From JADFJB01 sp964464595 (GTDB taxonomy: Bacteria; Zhuqueibacterota; JdFR-76; DREG01), in NCBI GenBank assembly GCA_964464595.1, contig CAYXGW010000001.1, positions 136,410 to 200,409 on the forward strand: a stretch of 64,000 nt of DNA, written 5' to 3'. The translations under genes and the position numbers were made by a program. Below are positions 45,046 to 53,792 of this stretch, piece after piece. Each line of letters begins with the position of its first letter. The first letter of the stretch is position 1. A model generated the notes under the pieces. It saw only the letters and a program-made list of their open reading frames with translations. It made no database searches and had not been told where the DNA came from.

Positions 45046-46719
45046 CTAATGGTACGCCCAAGCAGAGAGAATAGCGGCCAAAGCATGTGCTTTATCTAAG
45101 TCGTTGGGAATCGATTTAGCGATCTTGCATACTTGCCGCCAATTCCTAGCTTCAACGGCCGATTTTGCGATAGCATGCAGAATGATATCGTCCCAGTGAT
45201 AATAATATATTTCTTGGTCAACGACTCGGCACGCTTCTTCAAGCAAGGCTCGTAATTTTTCGCTGTCTCCGATCTTCGCCGCAGACACCACAACGGTTCC
45301 CATGGCACGGGCTTTATAAAAATAATTATAAGGAGACGATTCGATTTCTATAGCGACCTGATGCGCTTTCTCCAAAAATGCGGTATCCCCGGTAGTTTCG
45401 CCTATCTCCGCCACCGATTCCACAAAACTGCATACAGCCTCACCTAGGTCGCTACTCATAACTTCCCGTATAGCTGCGATCTGACGCGCTTGCTCTACAA
45501 CTTCCAGCGCTTTCTCCTTTTCGCCGATCTTCGCTGTTACCCATGCGATAGTTCCCAGGATGGAAATTTTTCCAGCATCATCTTCTATCTTCCCTGCGAT
45601 CTGACGCGCTTGCTCTAAAAATTCCCGGGCTTTATGGTTGTCACCAATCTTCGCTGTCGACTCCGCGATCTTAAGCAGGGTGGAAGCTTTGTCATAAGGA
45701 CCTTGGTAATAGGCAGACCACATTATTTCCTTAGAGGCCTGGTGCGATTTTTCCAAAAATTGCCGGGCGATCTCAATGTTACCCACTTTCGCTGCGAATT
45801 CCACAATCTGAAGGAGGGCGGCAGCTTTATCTTCCGGCCTTATTATTTCCTCCGCGACCTGGACCGCCTCTTCCAAAAATTCCTGGGCTTTTTCAATGGC
45901 ACCCAAATTTGTTGTCGACTGTGCAATCTCAAGGAGGGTGGTAACGGTATGCTCTACTTCGGCGATTTCATGCGCTTGTTCGTAAAATGCTGCCCTATCC
46001 TTAGTGATTTCGGCAATTTTTGCTGCTGACTTGGCAATCACGCGCTGAGCCTTCTTTTTGTAAAAATACTGAATATCCTCGACCACTTGGCGTGCAAGTT
46101 TTAAAAACTCAGTGTCCTTTGTGACTACGGCTAGAGCTGCCGCCGACTCTATAATCGCGTATAGAGCGGAATCCTGGCAGAGATTAAATCTTATTCCCTT
46201 GGCGAGCAAGCGGGCTTGCTCCAAAAATGCTACATTCCTTACACTTGTCCTTTCAGCGGTCTCTGCCATTGACTCCACGATGTCGCACAGGATCCCATGT
46301 TCAGAAGTCTTACTAGAGTCATCCCATGTTGCTGCGGTTTTTTTGGCGACCTGGACTGCTTGTTCCAGAAATTCCTGGGATTTCTCGTCATTACCCATTT
46401 TCGCTGCCAAACCTGCAATAGCACTTAAAGCACGAGCTTTATTCTCAGACTCCGGTAGTGTTTCGACGACTAGGTGCGCCCGCTTCAGATCGCCCACGTC
46501 GGAAAAGGCAATAACAACTTCTTCTAAGACATCATATATGCTATAGCTCGGCCATTCTCGGATGTTAATCCTTAAGCTTAAATGTGCCAGTTCTCTTTTA
46601 ACTTGGTAAATTTGCCCCCAAGGGCTTTGCCACCACGAGAAAAGCGCTATTGCGAATACAAACAGAAACACAATCGCCACAATACCAGCACGACGAAACA
46701 TTTGTTGTTTGCCTTGCAT
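45046..46719 (-). CDS. Membrane-anchored helical-repeat (TPR/SEL1-like) protein
   Basis: 557 residues from ATG 46719, with AAGGA upstream. One N-terminal helix (GIVAIVFLFVFAIALFSWW) anchors about eleven ~40-residue helical pairs of the type EKAQEFLEEAVQVAEEI and KALEVVEQARQIAA. The repeats suggest a periplasmic or cytoplasmic scaffold. The gene lies between two attC-like sites and its composition is more GC-rich than the next gene, which suggests an acquired cassette of unusual size. Confidence 0.8.
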   Translation of the reverse strand: MQGKQQMFRRAGIVAIVFLFVFAIALFSWWQSPWGQIYQVKRELAHLSLRINIREWPSYSIYDVLEEVVIAFSDVGDLKRAHLVVETLPESENKARALSAIAGLAAKMGNDEKSQEFLEQAVQVAKKTAATWDDSSKTSEHGILCDIVESMAETAERTSVRNVAFLEQARLLAKGIRFNLCQDSALYAIIESAAALAVVTKDTEFLKLARQVVEDIQYFYKKKAQRVIAKSAAKIAEITKDRAAFYEQAHEIAEVEHTVTTLLEIAQSTTNLGAIEKAQEFLEEAVQVAEEIIRPEDKAAALLQIVEFAAKVGNIEIARQFLEKSHQASKEIMWSAYYQGPYDKASTLLKIAESTAKIGDNHKAREFLEQARQIAGKIEDDAGKISILGTIAWVTAKIGEKEKALEVVEQARQIAAIREVMSSDLGEAVCSFVESVAEIGETTGDTAFLEKAHQVAIEIESSPYNYFYKARAMGTVVVSAAKIGDSEKLRALLEEACRVVDQEIYYYHWDDIILHAIAKSAVEARNWRQVCKIAKSIPNDLDKAHALAAILSAWAYH

Positions 46720-46762
46720 CAAACTTTTTCCTTTAGGGCTTGAAACTTATATCCTTATTCAC

Positions 46763-46888
46763 TGCTAACGCTGGGATCAGCCGTTGAAACCGAATCAGAT
46801 AAGATAGAAAAGTGAACTAAATTTCCGCATCCCGACAGAACTCTGAAAAAGCCGGGGCGGTTTCAATCCGCTGAATCCAAAGTTAGCT
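46763..46888 (-). other. attC-like site with long imperfect arms
   Basis: In plus-strand order: TGCTAAC (46763-46769), arm GGGATCAGCCGTTGAAACCG (46773-46792), a ~65-nt middle, arm CGGTTTCAATCCGCTGAATCC (46858-46878), then GTTAGCT (46882-46888). The arms pair over nearly 20 bp with a few small bulges. On the minus strand it follows the upstream gene's stop and precedes the next start by 44 bp. This is the clearest site of its kind in the window. Confidence 0.75.
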
Positions 46889-46905
46889 GTTTCTGTTAGA
46901 GGAAA

Positions 46906-47760
46906 CTAATGGACAATTTCGTTGTAGTCAGATGGTAAAATGAAAAGATTATTCTCTAAATCCTTTCTTTCTATTTTGACGACTTCTTTACGTTCGGTTA
47001 TAGATTCAACTTTTCTCATTGTTAACATTGGAAATCCATCAATATTCAATATGGCATCTGAGGTCTTTATATTATTTTTTATAAGATATTCATAGACTTG
47101 CATGAAATCTATGAATCTACCTAATATTTTCTTAATTGATATTTCATTAGTGATCCAAAATTCAGTTATTACATCACCCTTTTGTTGAATATATTTTTGA
47201 CACATATGGCCACTAATCTGTTTAGACTCCTCAGTTTCTTTTAGTTGGAATCTTAAAGCATCATTAACCATATCACTTCTTGTTTTATTGTCTTTTATCG
47301 ATTTGTCCGATTTCAAAGCACTTTTCAGTATTTCCTCTGTTTTAATAGGCCTGTATGATTTTCGGGTAGGGTAAAGTATTGAAATATTTTTTGATGAGTC
47401 CAAAATCGTAACTGTAAATTCATCATTGATATACTCTTCTATTCGTATCATATTATTTTTAACATACGTCTTTATAATTTCTTTCTCTTTCATTTCTGAA
47501 TATGCTTTAAGTATTTCTTTATCTCTCTCGGATAGTTCTTCACCACCAAATACTTTTAACATAACGGCAGCGAAATCTAAATGTAGTTGTCCTTGTTTTA
47601 ATAATTCTCCAGCGGTTTTAGTTGAAGTTGAGGTTGGACTATACTCCTTTGTAAAGTTCTCAACTATTAAACCTTCAAATTTTTCGTCAGCAGATGACAA
47701 CACAAAACACAAAAAAATTAAACTGACTGTCAATACGGTTTTTAATGAGCAATTATACAT
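46906..47760 (-). CDS. Secreted DUF4412-like protein
   Basis: 284 residues. AGGAGG precedes the ATG, and the signal peptide ends near VLSSADE. The centre (MIRIEEYINDEFTVTILDSS, then ISILYPTRKSYRPI) follows the DUF4412 pattern, a LolA-like lipoprotein-carrier beta fold in which a conserved YP..K.Y segment occurs. The C-terminal half has a Cys-containing strand (SGHMCQKYIQQKG). The function is unknown; relatives sit in the periplasm. It is a single gene in the second array. Confidence 0.65.
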   Translation of the reverse strand: MYNCSLKTVLTVSLIFLCFVLSSADEKFEGLIVENFTKEYSPTSTSTKTAGELLKQGQLHLDFAAVMLKVFGGEELSERDKEILKAYSEMKEKEIIKTYVKNNMIRIEEYINDEFTVTILDSSKNISILYPTRKSYRPIKTEEILKSALKSDKSIKDNKTRSDMVNDALRFQLKETEESKQISGHMCQKYIQQKGDVITEFWITNEISIKKILGRFIDFMQVYEYLIKNNIKTSDAILNIDGFPMLTMRKVESITERKEVVKIERKDLENNLFILPSDYNEIVH

Positions 47761-48213
47761 TTTATTTCCTCCTATAAATGATTATTTAAGCAATTATTAT
47801 GAATAAAAAATACCATATAAAACTCATTATATGCGTATTATATGGGGAATTTGTCAACTAAAAACGCTCAATTTATGGTGCATATTTTATATCCTTGCTT
47901 CATCCTCAAAAAATCCAACCACCACCCACACAAGTAATAAAAGACATCCCATTTGAGAATGCAACACTTATTTTGAAGAATCTCACAATTCCTTCGATTC
48001 ATAAAACCATCATCCTTTCGATCTGCATTTACCGCATGGTTGTGGCTGTTGTAAAATGTCATTCCCGAATGCTTTGATAAAGGAGGTTAGGAGGGGTAAT
48101 TTGAGAAATACAAATGACTACAACTCTATAGCTTTGTTTAAAAGTATATCATCGAATTTAAAAACAGACCATAAAGTTATAAAACGCAAAGGCCAAAAGT
48201 TTTATCTAGTTTT
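47761..48213. repeat. Gene-free gap; right part duplicated at 50460-50709
   Basis: CCATATAA and TTATATGG form a small inverted repeat near 47812-47845. From about 47880 onward the sequence matches the downstream flank of the intact anti-sigma gene (TATATCCTTGCTTCA, ACCACCACCCACRCAAGTAA and GAATGCAACACTT). No gene is seen. Confidence 0.7.
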
Positions 48214-48578
48214 CTACAACGCCCCTATCAAATACATCTCACCGGTTGGCTGCGTAACTCCCCCCTTGGGTTCCAGTGTAATCGCAAACGCGCTGATGTT
48301 TTCATCATCGGGAATCGTTGTAAATTCAGAGATGGCGTTGCCATCCGCATCCGGTGTAAACACCCCGGCGCTGATCGGTTGATTGCCTTTTAGCATCAAT
48401 AACTGATACTCCTTATCCGATGGGATTGCGGAAAGATTAAATCCATAGAACACCGCCTGATCATTTTCCGGGTCCCAAATCACCTTGCCTTTGGCTTCCG
48501 GTGAAGGCGACAAACCATTCAGATCTGCAATTTTTAGTTGCGGCGCCCGCATAATTTGCAGAACCCGCGCTTTGTCGC
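48214..48578 (-). pseudogene. 3' fragment of the anti-sigma factor gene (duplicate of 50710-51525)
   Basis: About 120 C-terminal codons match the RskA-like protein at 50710 with only a few changes (for example KGNQPISAGVFTPDADGNAI). The match stops abruptly at about 48578, where unrelated sequence begins. The membrane helix and cytoplasmic anti-sigma region are missing, so the fragment cannot bind a sigma factor. The two copies flank four other genes or sites. Confidence 0.9.
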
Positions 48579-48658
48579 AGCAATTGGAAATTTGGATTTA
48601 TTTAGAGGAAATTTTGTGGAAATTGAAAGAAAGATGTAGTGGGAATGGATTAATAAAA

Positions 48659-48699
48659 CCCGGACGCATTTCGCGTCCGACTTGAACATTGTTAGCTGC
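48659..48699 (-). other. Half of an attC-like site
   Basis: On the minus strand after the lipoprotein gene: AGCTAAC, AATG, then TTCAAGTCGGACGC with a stem to GCGTCCGGG. This looks like the left half of an attC site with its right half lost at the junction with the anti-sigma fragment. Confidence 0.5.
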
Positions 48700-48725
48700 T
48701 GTTTTTTCCGCGCATTATTTTTCTT

Positions 48726-49112
48726 CTATTCATGAATCTTAATCCAGTCTATTGTGTTTTCCTCTGAAAGTTTTATCACCATTGTTTTTGTATGCAAAGG
48801 CCATGGACCCAGGCGCTTCTCAGTTATCCTGTAATACAGAAAGTTTTTATTATTTCTGTAATAGGATGGCTCCCCGAGTAGGTCTAAAATTTCATCTTTA
48901 TTTAGCGCTCTTACTGTATCATTGTAAACTACGTCATTAAGCATTCTATCTCTGTAGGGATAATCCGCACCATCCTTCGTTTTCCATTTCGCCTTATCGA
49001 ACACCATTTCACTGTCCGGTTTCATTTTCATATCTACAGTATAATCTTCTCTATCATTATTGCAGGCGAGACAACAAACAAAAAGTAATACTGTAAAAAC
49101 TCTCATTTTCAT
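48726..49112 (-). CDS. Small lipoprotein, BamE/SmpA-like
   Basis: 128 residues. The signal peptide ends in a lipobox-like LFVCCLAC. The C-terminal half has NKDEILDLLGEPSYYRNNKN and FLYYRITEKRL, which fits the BamE/SmpA fold where this motif follows a helix. It is probably membrane-bound; a role in outer-membrane assembly is not implied because it is a lone cassette-like gene. The ATG lies about 20 bp after the next site's GTTAGCT box. Confidence 0.6.
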   Translation of the reverse strand: MKMRVFTVLLFVCCLACNNDREDYTVDMKMKPDSEMVFDKAKWKTKDGADYPYRDRMLNDVVYNDTVRALNKDEILDLLGEPSYYRNNKNFLYYRITEKRLGPWPLHTKTMVIKLSEENTIDWIKIHE

Positions 49113-49132
49113 AATCGAATACTAATAATTGC

Positions 49133-49198
49133 AGCTAACATTGAGTATATGAAGCATAGCATCCCGAAGGGGGTTATGATTCATATACAGTGTTATGC
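49133..49198 (-). other. attC-like hairpin
   Basis: Minus strand: GCATAAC directly after the stop, then arm GTATATGAA, a loop with CCC/GGG, arm TTCATATAC, then GTTAGCT. The arms (49145-49153 and 49180-49188) pair perfectly. The order stop, box, hairpin, box, start is complete. Confidence 0.7.
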
Positions 49199-49678
49199 TT
49201 AGTTTATTTTTAATACTTGATTATTTAGGTCTCTCAAAAAATCTAATATGTCATTACCAAATTCAAGCTTCCCTTTATGATTTTCTTGAGTGTTTAAATT
49301 TCCAGACTGAATTGTTTTACTAATCTTCTCTTGTAATAAATTTAACTGGCTTGATTCTAACAAACTTCTGTTTCTGAGATAGAAATCTCTTCCGTATTTT
49401 GCATAAAAATCTATTGCAAATTGAATGCTTATGGTTCCATCATTGGGGTTGCTTTCATTTAATGCGGCAAGTTTCGATTCAAATTCTCTATATGCATTCA
49501 GATAAGATTCTTTACTATTTAGCAACTGCTCAATACTTGATTTTAACAATAGCTCTTTTTTCAGGTCATCGAAACGCTTTCTGTTTTTCATCAACGTATA
49601 AAGCCCAGTAACTCCTGATATGATTAATGATACAACTCCAGCAACAATAGCTGCTATTACTTTCGGGTCGTCAAACAT
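49199..49678 (-). CDS. Single-pass membrane hypothetical protein, 159 aa
   Basis: One N-terminal helix (VIAAIVAGVVSLIISGVTGLY) is followed by a basic stretch and a long helical, coiled-coil-like region (RFDDLKKELLLKSSIEQLL). No domain is recognised. There are no catalytic motifs. It lies between two attC-like hairpins, and the stop codon touches the box of the site downstream. Confidence 0.7.
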   Translation of the reverse strand: MFDDPKVIAAIVAGVVSLIISGVTGLYTLMKNRKRFDDLKKELLLKSSIEQLLNSKESYLNAYREFESKLAALNESNPNDGTISIQFAIDFYAKYGRDFYLRNRSLLESSQLNLLQEKISKTIQSGNLNTQENHKGKLEFGNDILDFLRDLNNQVLKIN

Positions 49679-49698
49679 TTGTTTTATTTTTTAATTAA

Positions 49699-49766
49699 GA
49701 ATAACGGTTGGTGTAAATGGCGTAGTGGCGTTTAGCCACTATGAACATTTTACACATTGTTACCAC
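49699..49766 (-). other. attC-like hairpin (same family as 31292-31349)
   Basis: Minus strand after the acetyltransferase stop: GTGGTAAC, arm TGTGTAAAATG, an inner stem (AGTGGC/GCCACT), arm CATTTACACC, then CGTTATTC. The arms pair with one unpaired A. The same arms occur in the plus-strand site after the GDPD gene. Confidence 0.65.
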
Positions 49767-49769
49767 ACG

Positions 49770-50315
49770 TTATTCTTCATTTTTTATTTCGTACCAAATA
49801 TGCTTTTCATATTCAGGATGATTAATTAATTCAGGATGATTGAATTCTCCTTTTTTAGTCATTCCTATTTTCTTCATCACATTTTCAGAATTTCTATTAT
49901 TTATTGTACAAATTGAAAAAATCTTGACAATTTTCAATTCGTCAAAAGCATATTCTAAACATTTTTTCGCTCCTTCAGTTGCATATCCTTTTCCCCAAGC
50001 GGTTTTTTTCAACCGCCATCCAATATCCGTTGCAGGACTAAATTCAGTTTCATAAGTTTGATATGCTAATCCAATGAAACCAATTAATTCTCCTGTTTTT
50101 AAAATTTCAGTTGCAAAATAAGTGTATCCTCTCTCATCATAATGTTTTTTTAGTCGTTGTATTAAACCTTCCGTTTCTTTTTCACTTAATGTGCTTGGGA
50201 AATGTTCCATTACTTCTGGGTCAGAGTTGATTTCTGTAAATTCTTTCAAGTCATTATTTGTCCAATTACGAAACCCTAATCTTTCCGATTTAAATATGTA
50301 TTCGTTATTTTCCAA
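49770..50315 (-). CDS. GNAT-family N-acetyltransferase
   Basis: 181 residues, the normal length of RimJ/RimL-like acetyltransferases. The start LGFRNWTNNDLKEFTEINSD, then GWRLKKTAWGKGYATEGAKK (acetyl-CoA-binding loop) and ENVMKKIGMTKKGEF are typical. It would transfer acetyl from acetyl-CoA to a protein N-terminus or small amine; the substrate is unknown. A GTTACC box remnant (about 50337) lies upstream. It is a common cassette gene type. Confidence 0.92.
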   Translation of the reverse strand: MENNEYIFKSERLGFRNWTNNDLKEFTEINSDPEVMEHFPSTLSEKETEGLIQRLKKHYDERGYTYFATEILKTGELIGFIGLAYQTYETEFSPATDIGWRLKKTAWGKGYATEGAKKCLEYAFDELKIVKIFSICTINNRNSENVMKKIGMTKKGEFNHPELINHPEYEKHIWYEIKNEE

Positions 50316-50709
50316 TTTTCGTCATTTTTTTTATGTGTGGTAACGTGCATGTATATTCTATTGTTCTTATTCCACTAAATTAGCGGTATAAACACTATTG
50401 TTTATATTTTTCTTTTACAATTATACTAATCTTATTCAAAAAAATCATCAGATTTATTGTTCATAATTTATATCCTTGCTTCACCCATCATAAAACCCTA
50501 CCACCACCCACGCAAGTAATAAAATACTTCGCATCTTAGAATGCAACACTTTTTTGAAAAATCTCATAATTTCTTTGATCGTAAAACCATCACCCTTTGG
50601 AAAAAAATACTATTAGAACTCTGTTGCTTTGTTTAAAAAGACATCCCCTGATTTATAAAATAGACCTACAAAGTTATAAAATGTAAAGGCCAAAGTTGGA
50701 TCTTTTTTT
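50316..50709. repeat. Gap with site remnant and duplicated flank
   Basis: GTGTGGTAACGTGCATG near 50335 resembles the box side of the 49699 site. From about 50460 the sequence is the copy of 47880-48213. No gene is seen. Confidence 0.6.
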
Positions 50710-51525
50710 CTACAAAGCCCCAATCAAATACATCTCGCCGGTTGGCTGCGCAACTCCGCCCTTGGGTTCCAGGGTAATCGCAAACGCGCTGATGTTTTCA
50801 TCATCGGGAATCGTTGTAAATTCTGAGATGGCGTTGCCGTCCGCATCCGGCGTAAACACCCCGGCGCTGATCGGTTGATTGCCTCTTAGCATCCATAACT
50901 GGTAGTCCTTATCCGATGGGATTGCGGAAAGGTTAAATCCATAGAACACCGCCTGATCATTTTCCGGGTCCCAAATCACCTTGCCTTTGGCTTCCGGTGA
51001 AGGCGGCAATCCATTCAGATCTGCAATTTTTAGTTGCGGCGCTTGCATAATTTGCAGAACGCGCGCTTTGTCGTTTAATTCGCTACGCAAATCTTGGATC
51101 AGCTTTTCGCCGGCTGCCATTCGGGTTGCCAGTAAATCAAGTTCGGATTTAAGGCCGGAAGAATAATTTGAAAACAGAACAAATAATAATATGGAGGCAA
51201 AACCTAAACCGTATGCCGTAAACTGCCATCGGCGTTTGGCTGATCGAAGTTTTTCGATCAGGGAAATTCCAGCAGAAGGCTTCTCTGCTGAAGTCGACTT
51301 TTCTTCCTCAATGGCTGCAAATATTCTTTCTTTGATGTAAGACGGCGGCGTTTCCGGTTGCACAGATTGGCCCATCGAGATTGTCACATCCTGCATCTCT
51401 TTAACCAATGTTTGGCATTCTTCGCAGCCTTGAAGAAGGTGGGCTTCAAACTCCCGTTTTTCATCAGGATCTAATGCGCCCAAACTATAAGCAGCAGCCA
51501 GATCTTTTAATTTGTTATGCTTCAT
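50710..51525 (-). CDS. RskA-like anti-sigma factor
   Basis: 271 residues. The cytoplasmic part has AAAYSLGALDPDEKREFEAH and CEECQTLV, the anti-sigma (ASD) region with an H..C..C zinc-type motif. One membrane helix (YGLGFASILLFVLF, about 110-125) leads to a periplasmic RskA domain (KVIWDPENDQAVFYGFNLS, then LEPKGGVAQPTGEMYLIG). It should hold the adjacent ECF sigma factor inactive until cleaved or released. The gene starts 12 bp after the sigma gene's stop. A 3' copy lies at 48214. Confidence 0.93.
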   Translation of the reverse strand: MKHNKLKDLAAAYSLGALDPDEKREFEAHLLQGCEECQTLVKEMQDVTISMGQSVQPETPPSYIKERIFAAIEEEKSTSAEKPSAGISLIEKLRSAKRRWQFTAYGLGFASILLFVLFSNYSSGLKSELDLLATRMAAGEKLIQDLRSELNDKARVLQIMQAPQLKIADLNGLPPSPEAKGKVIWDPENDQAVFYGFNLSAIPSDKDYQLWMLRGNQPISAGVFTPDADGNAISEFTTIPDDENISAFAITLEPKGGVAQPTGEMYLIGAL

Positions 51526-51537
51526 TTATCTTCTATC

Positions 51538-52131
51538 TCAAATCAATTTCTCTTTTAAAATAACGTGTAATTTTTTCATGCCCAATCGAATTCTTGTTTT
51601 CACGGTACCCAAAGGTAATTTTAATTCGCCTGCAATCTCTGATTGTGTAAATCCGCTAAAAAAAGCCATTTCAATAAGCTGCTTTTGCTCATCCGGCAAT
51701 ACAGCCATTGCCTCGGCTACGGATTTTTGTAAAATAGCTTGTTCCGCCATATCAAATTGATCGTCTGATGATTGATGTGCTTTTACTTGAATGACAGACT
51801 CCTCATCCAATTCGGTTGATCTTTGTTTATTGACTTCAAGCTTTCGTAATTTGTCTATGCATTTGTTTCGGCATAATATTGTCATCCATGCTACTGCATT
51901 TCCCCGCTCGGTTTTAAATTTCTCAGCTTTTTCCCAAATCGACAAAAATAATTCCTGGAGAACATCTTCCGCTGAAGAACGGTCATGCAGTATCTTCAAA
52001 GCTAACCCAAACAGCATTCCGGAATGCCTGTCATAGAGTATGGAAAAAGCCCATTTTTGTTTCTCTGCAGTTTCTTGCATCAGTTTTTGATCCGTATAAT
52101 CCTGTCGTTCTTTTTGTATTTCTAGTTTCAC
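51538..52131 (-). CDS. ECF-type RNA polymerase sigma factor (SigK/RpoE-like)
   Basis: 197 residues. Region 2 is AFSILYDRHSGMLFGLALKI with SAEDVLQELFLSIWEK, and region 4 is FTQSEIAGELKLPLGTVKTR followed by IRLGMKKLH. It directs RNA polymerase to stress promoters and is paired with the RskA-like anti-sigma factor 12 bp downstream. ECF pairs commonly activate their own promoter, which would lie in 52132-52412, but I did not find a clear motif pair. Confidence 0.95.
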   Translation of the reverse strand: MKLEIQKERQDYTDQKLMQETAEKQKWAFSILYDRHSGMLFGLALKILHDRSSAEDVLQELFLSIWEKAEKFKTERGNAVAWMTILCRNKCIDKLRKLEVNKQRSTELDEESVIQVKAHQSSDDQFDMAEQAILQKSVAEAMAVLPDEQKQLIEMAFFSGFTQSEIAGELKLPLGTVKTRIRLGMKKLHVILKEKLI

Positions 52132-52412
52132 AGATATCTAGTCTTTATTAAAATACGAATCAATTAGTTGAATTGGATTTTGATTATAATTAACACTCAC
52201 AAATAATTTCCGAATCTTTCATGCTGAACCAATCCGAAGATAGGAAAAGTAGGATCACGTGTGTTTAAATTCAAGAAAAGTTTTATTATTGATATTCTCA
52301 ACACCGACTAAAATATGAATTGTGAAATAGAAATCTAATGTTGCAAATGTTCTAAAGTGTTAAGAATTTTAAGTTTCTAACTTAGATTTCGGTAGGCACT
52401 TTAGGCACTTTT

Positions 52413-52802
52413 ATGAAAGTCAATCAAATATTAGAAACATGTCTTTACGTGGATGATTTGGACGCTGCCGGAGATTTTTATACGCGCGTTCTCGGGTTAA
52501 AGGTTTATTCCCGTTCCGAGAACAGGCATCTGTTTTTCCGCTGCGGCAATCAGATGCTATTACTTTTCAATCCGAAGGAGACTTCCAAAACTTCGCAGGC
52601 GCCGGCTCATGGCGCAACCGGCCCGGGACATGTGGCTTTCCAAATTGATGCATCTGAAATTTCAGCCTGGCGTAATCATCTGAAACAAAATGATGTCGAG
52701 ATTGAATCTGAAGTGGATTGGCCAAAAGGCGGATACTCAATCTATTTTCGCGATCCGGCAGGAAATTGCATGGAGTTGGCTTCGGTTGGTATTTGGGGCT
52801 GA
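52413..52802 (+). CDS. VOC-superfamily (glyoxalase-like) protein
   Basis: 129 residues with ILETCLYVDDLDAAGDFYTR at the start and YSIYFRDPAGNCMELAS near the end, the paired metal-binding strands of VOC proteins. Family members include glyoxalase I, dioxygenases and fosfomycin resistance enzymes, and the substrate here cannot be named. The intact His/Glu ligands (HVAFQID, MELAS) suggest metal binding. Confidence 0.88.
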   Translation: MKVNQILETCLYVDDLDAAGDFYTRVLGLKVYSRSENRHLFFRCGNQMLLLFNPKETSKTSQAPAHGATGPGHVAFQIDASEISAWRNHLKQNDVEIESEVDWPKGGYSIYFRDPAGNCMELASVGIWG

Positions 52803-52945
52803 TTAGTGTCTAAACGAAAACTCTAAAACCAATGTCATTCCGGTTATTTTTTGAACTCGAATCTAATGCTTTAAGCAAGGTAGATTCCCGCTAAAAACAT
52901 GCGGGGAATGACAGGATGGATTTTTTTCGAATCGCTAATTAAAAG

Positions 52946-53021
52946 TATTATGGAATGCATCAACAGTGTTGATGCAATAAAAGTGGGTTCAACTTATCAT
53001 CCATATTACATTCCATAATTA
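52946..53021. repeat. Nested inverted repeat
   Basis: Outer arms TATTATGGAATG (52946-52957) and CATTCCATAATTA (53009-53021) enclose a perfect inner palindrome GCATCAACA/TGTTGATGC (52957-52975). It lies 30 bp before the SDR gene and could be an operator or a small mobile-type palindrome. Confidence 0.7.
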
Positions 53022-53053
53022 TTCTAATATAACAAACTAATATGGAGAGCCTA

Positions 53054-53776
53054 ATGGATTTAAAAAACAAAGTCGCCATTATCACAGGCGGAAGTAAAGG
53101 GATCGGTCGTGCCATAGCATTGGCTTTAGCCAAAGAGGGAGCGAATGTTGCCATTTCAGCAAGAAATGGAAATTACCTGGAAACAACAGCTGCGGAAGTC
53201 AAAGCACAAGGTGTTGATGTTTACTCATTTACCGGCGATATGAGTGATGAAGCAGAGATCAAACAGTTCATCGAAGCGACGATAAATCGGTTTGGACAAT
53301 TGGATATACTGATCAATAATGCAGGCGTGGGACTTTTTCATCGGATTGCAGATTTCCCCACAAAAGATTGGGATAAACTCTTTCAATTAAATGTTCGCGG
53401 GTTATTTATTGCGACAAGAGAATGTCTCCCCCACTTGCATAAAGCGGGCGAATCGGCCGTCGTGAATGTTGTTTCCCTAGCCGGTAAAAATGCCTTTTTG
53501 AACGGCGGCGGTTATTCGGCAACAAAACACGCCGTCCTGGCATTTAGCCGGTGTTTATTTTTGGAAGAGCGCGAAAATGGCGTTCGGGTTCTGGCGATTT
53601 GCCCCGGTTCGGTAGACACTGCCTTTTTTGATGATCGATCCGAAATTTCTAATACCCGACGACAGAACATGGTGCAGTCAGAAGATGTAGCCGAAAGTAT
53701 CCTTCATATGCTTAAACTGCCACAGCGAGCAATGGTGAGTGAAATAGACATTCGGCCAACCAACCCGGGAAAATAA
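53054..53776 (+). CDS. Short-chain dehydrogenase/reductase
   Basis: 240 residues. ATG 53054 is chosen because GGAGAG lies 5 nt upstream. The NAD(P) site TGGSKGIGRAIALALA, the NNAGVG motif, and catalytic YSATK are all present, with the upstream Ser in VVSLAG. It is a classical SDR of the 3-ketoacyl-ACP reductase-like group, and the substrate is not evident. It stands alone behind the inverted repeat. Confidence 0.92.
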   Translation: MDLKNKVAIITGGSKGIGRAIALALAKEGANVAISARNGNYLETTAAEVKAQGVDVYSFTGDMSDEAEIKQFIEATINRFGQLDILINNAGVGLFHRIADFPTKDWDKLFQLNVRGLFIATRECLPHLHKAGESAVVNVVSLAGKNAFLNGGGYSATKHAVLAFSRCLFLEERENGVRVLAICPGSVDTAFFDDRSEISNTRRQNMVQSEDVAESILHMLKLPQRAMVSEIDIRPTNPGK

Positions 53777-53792
53777 TGATCACTAAAAAATA

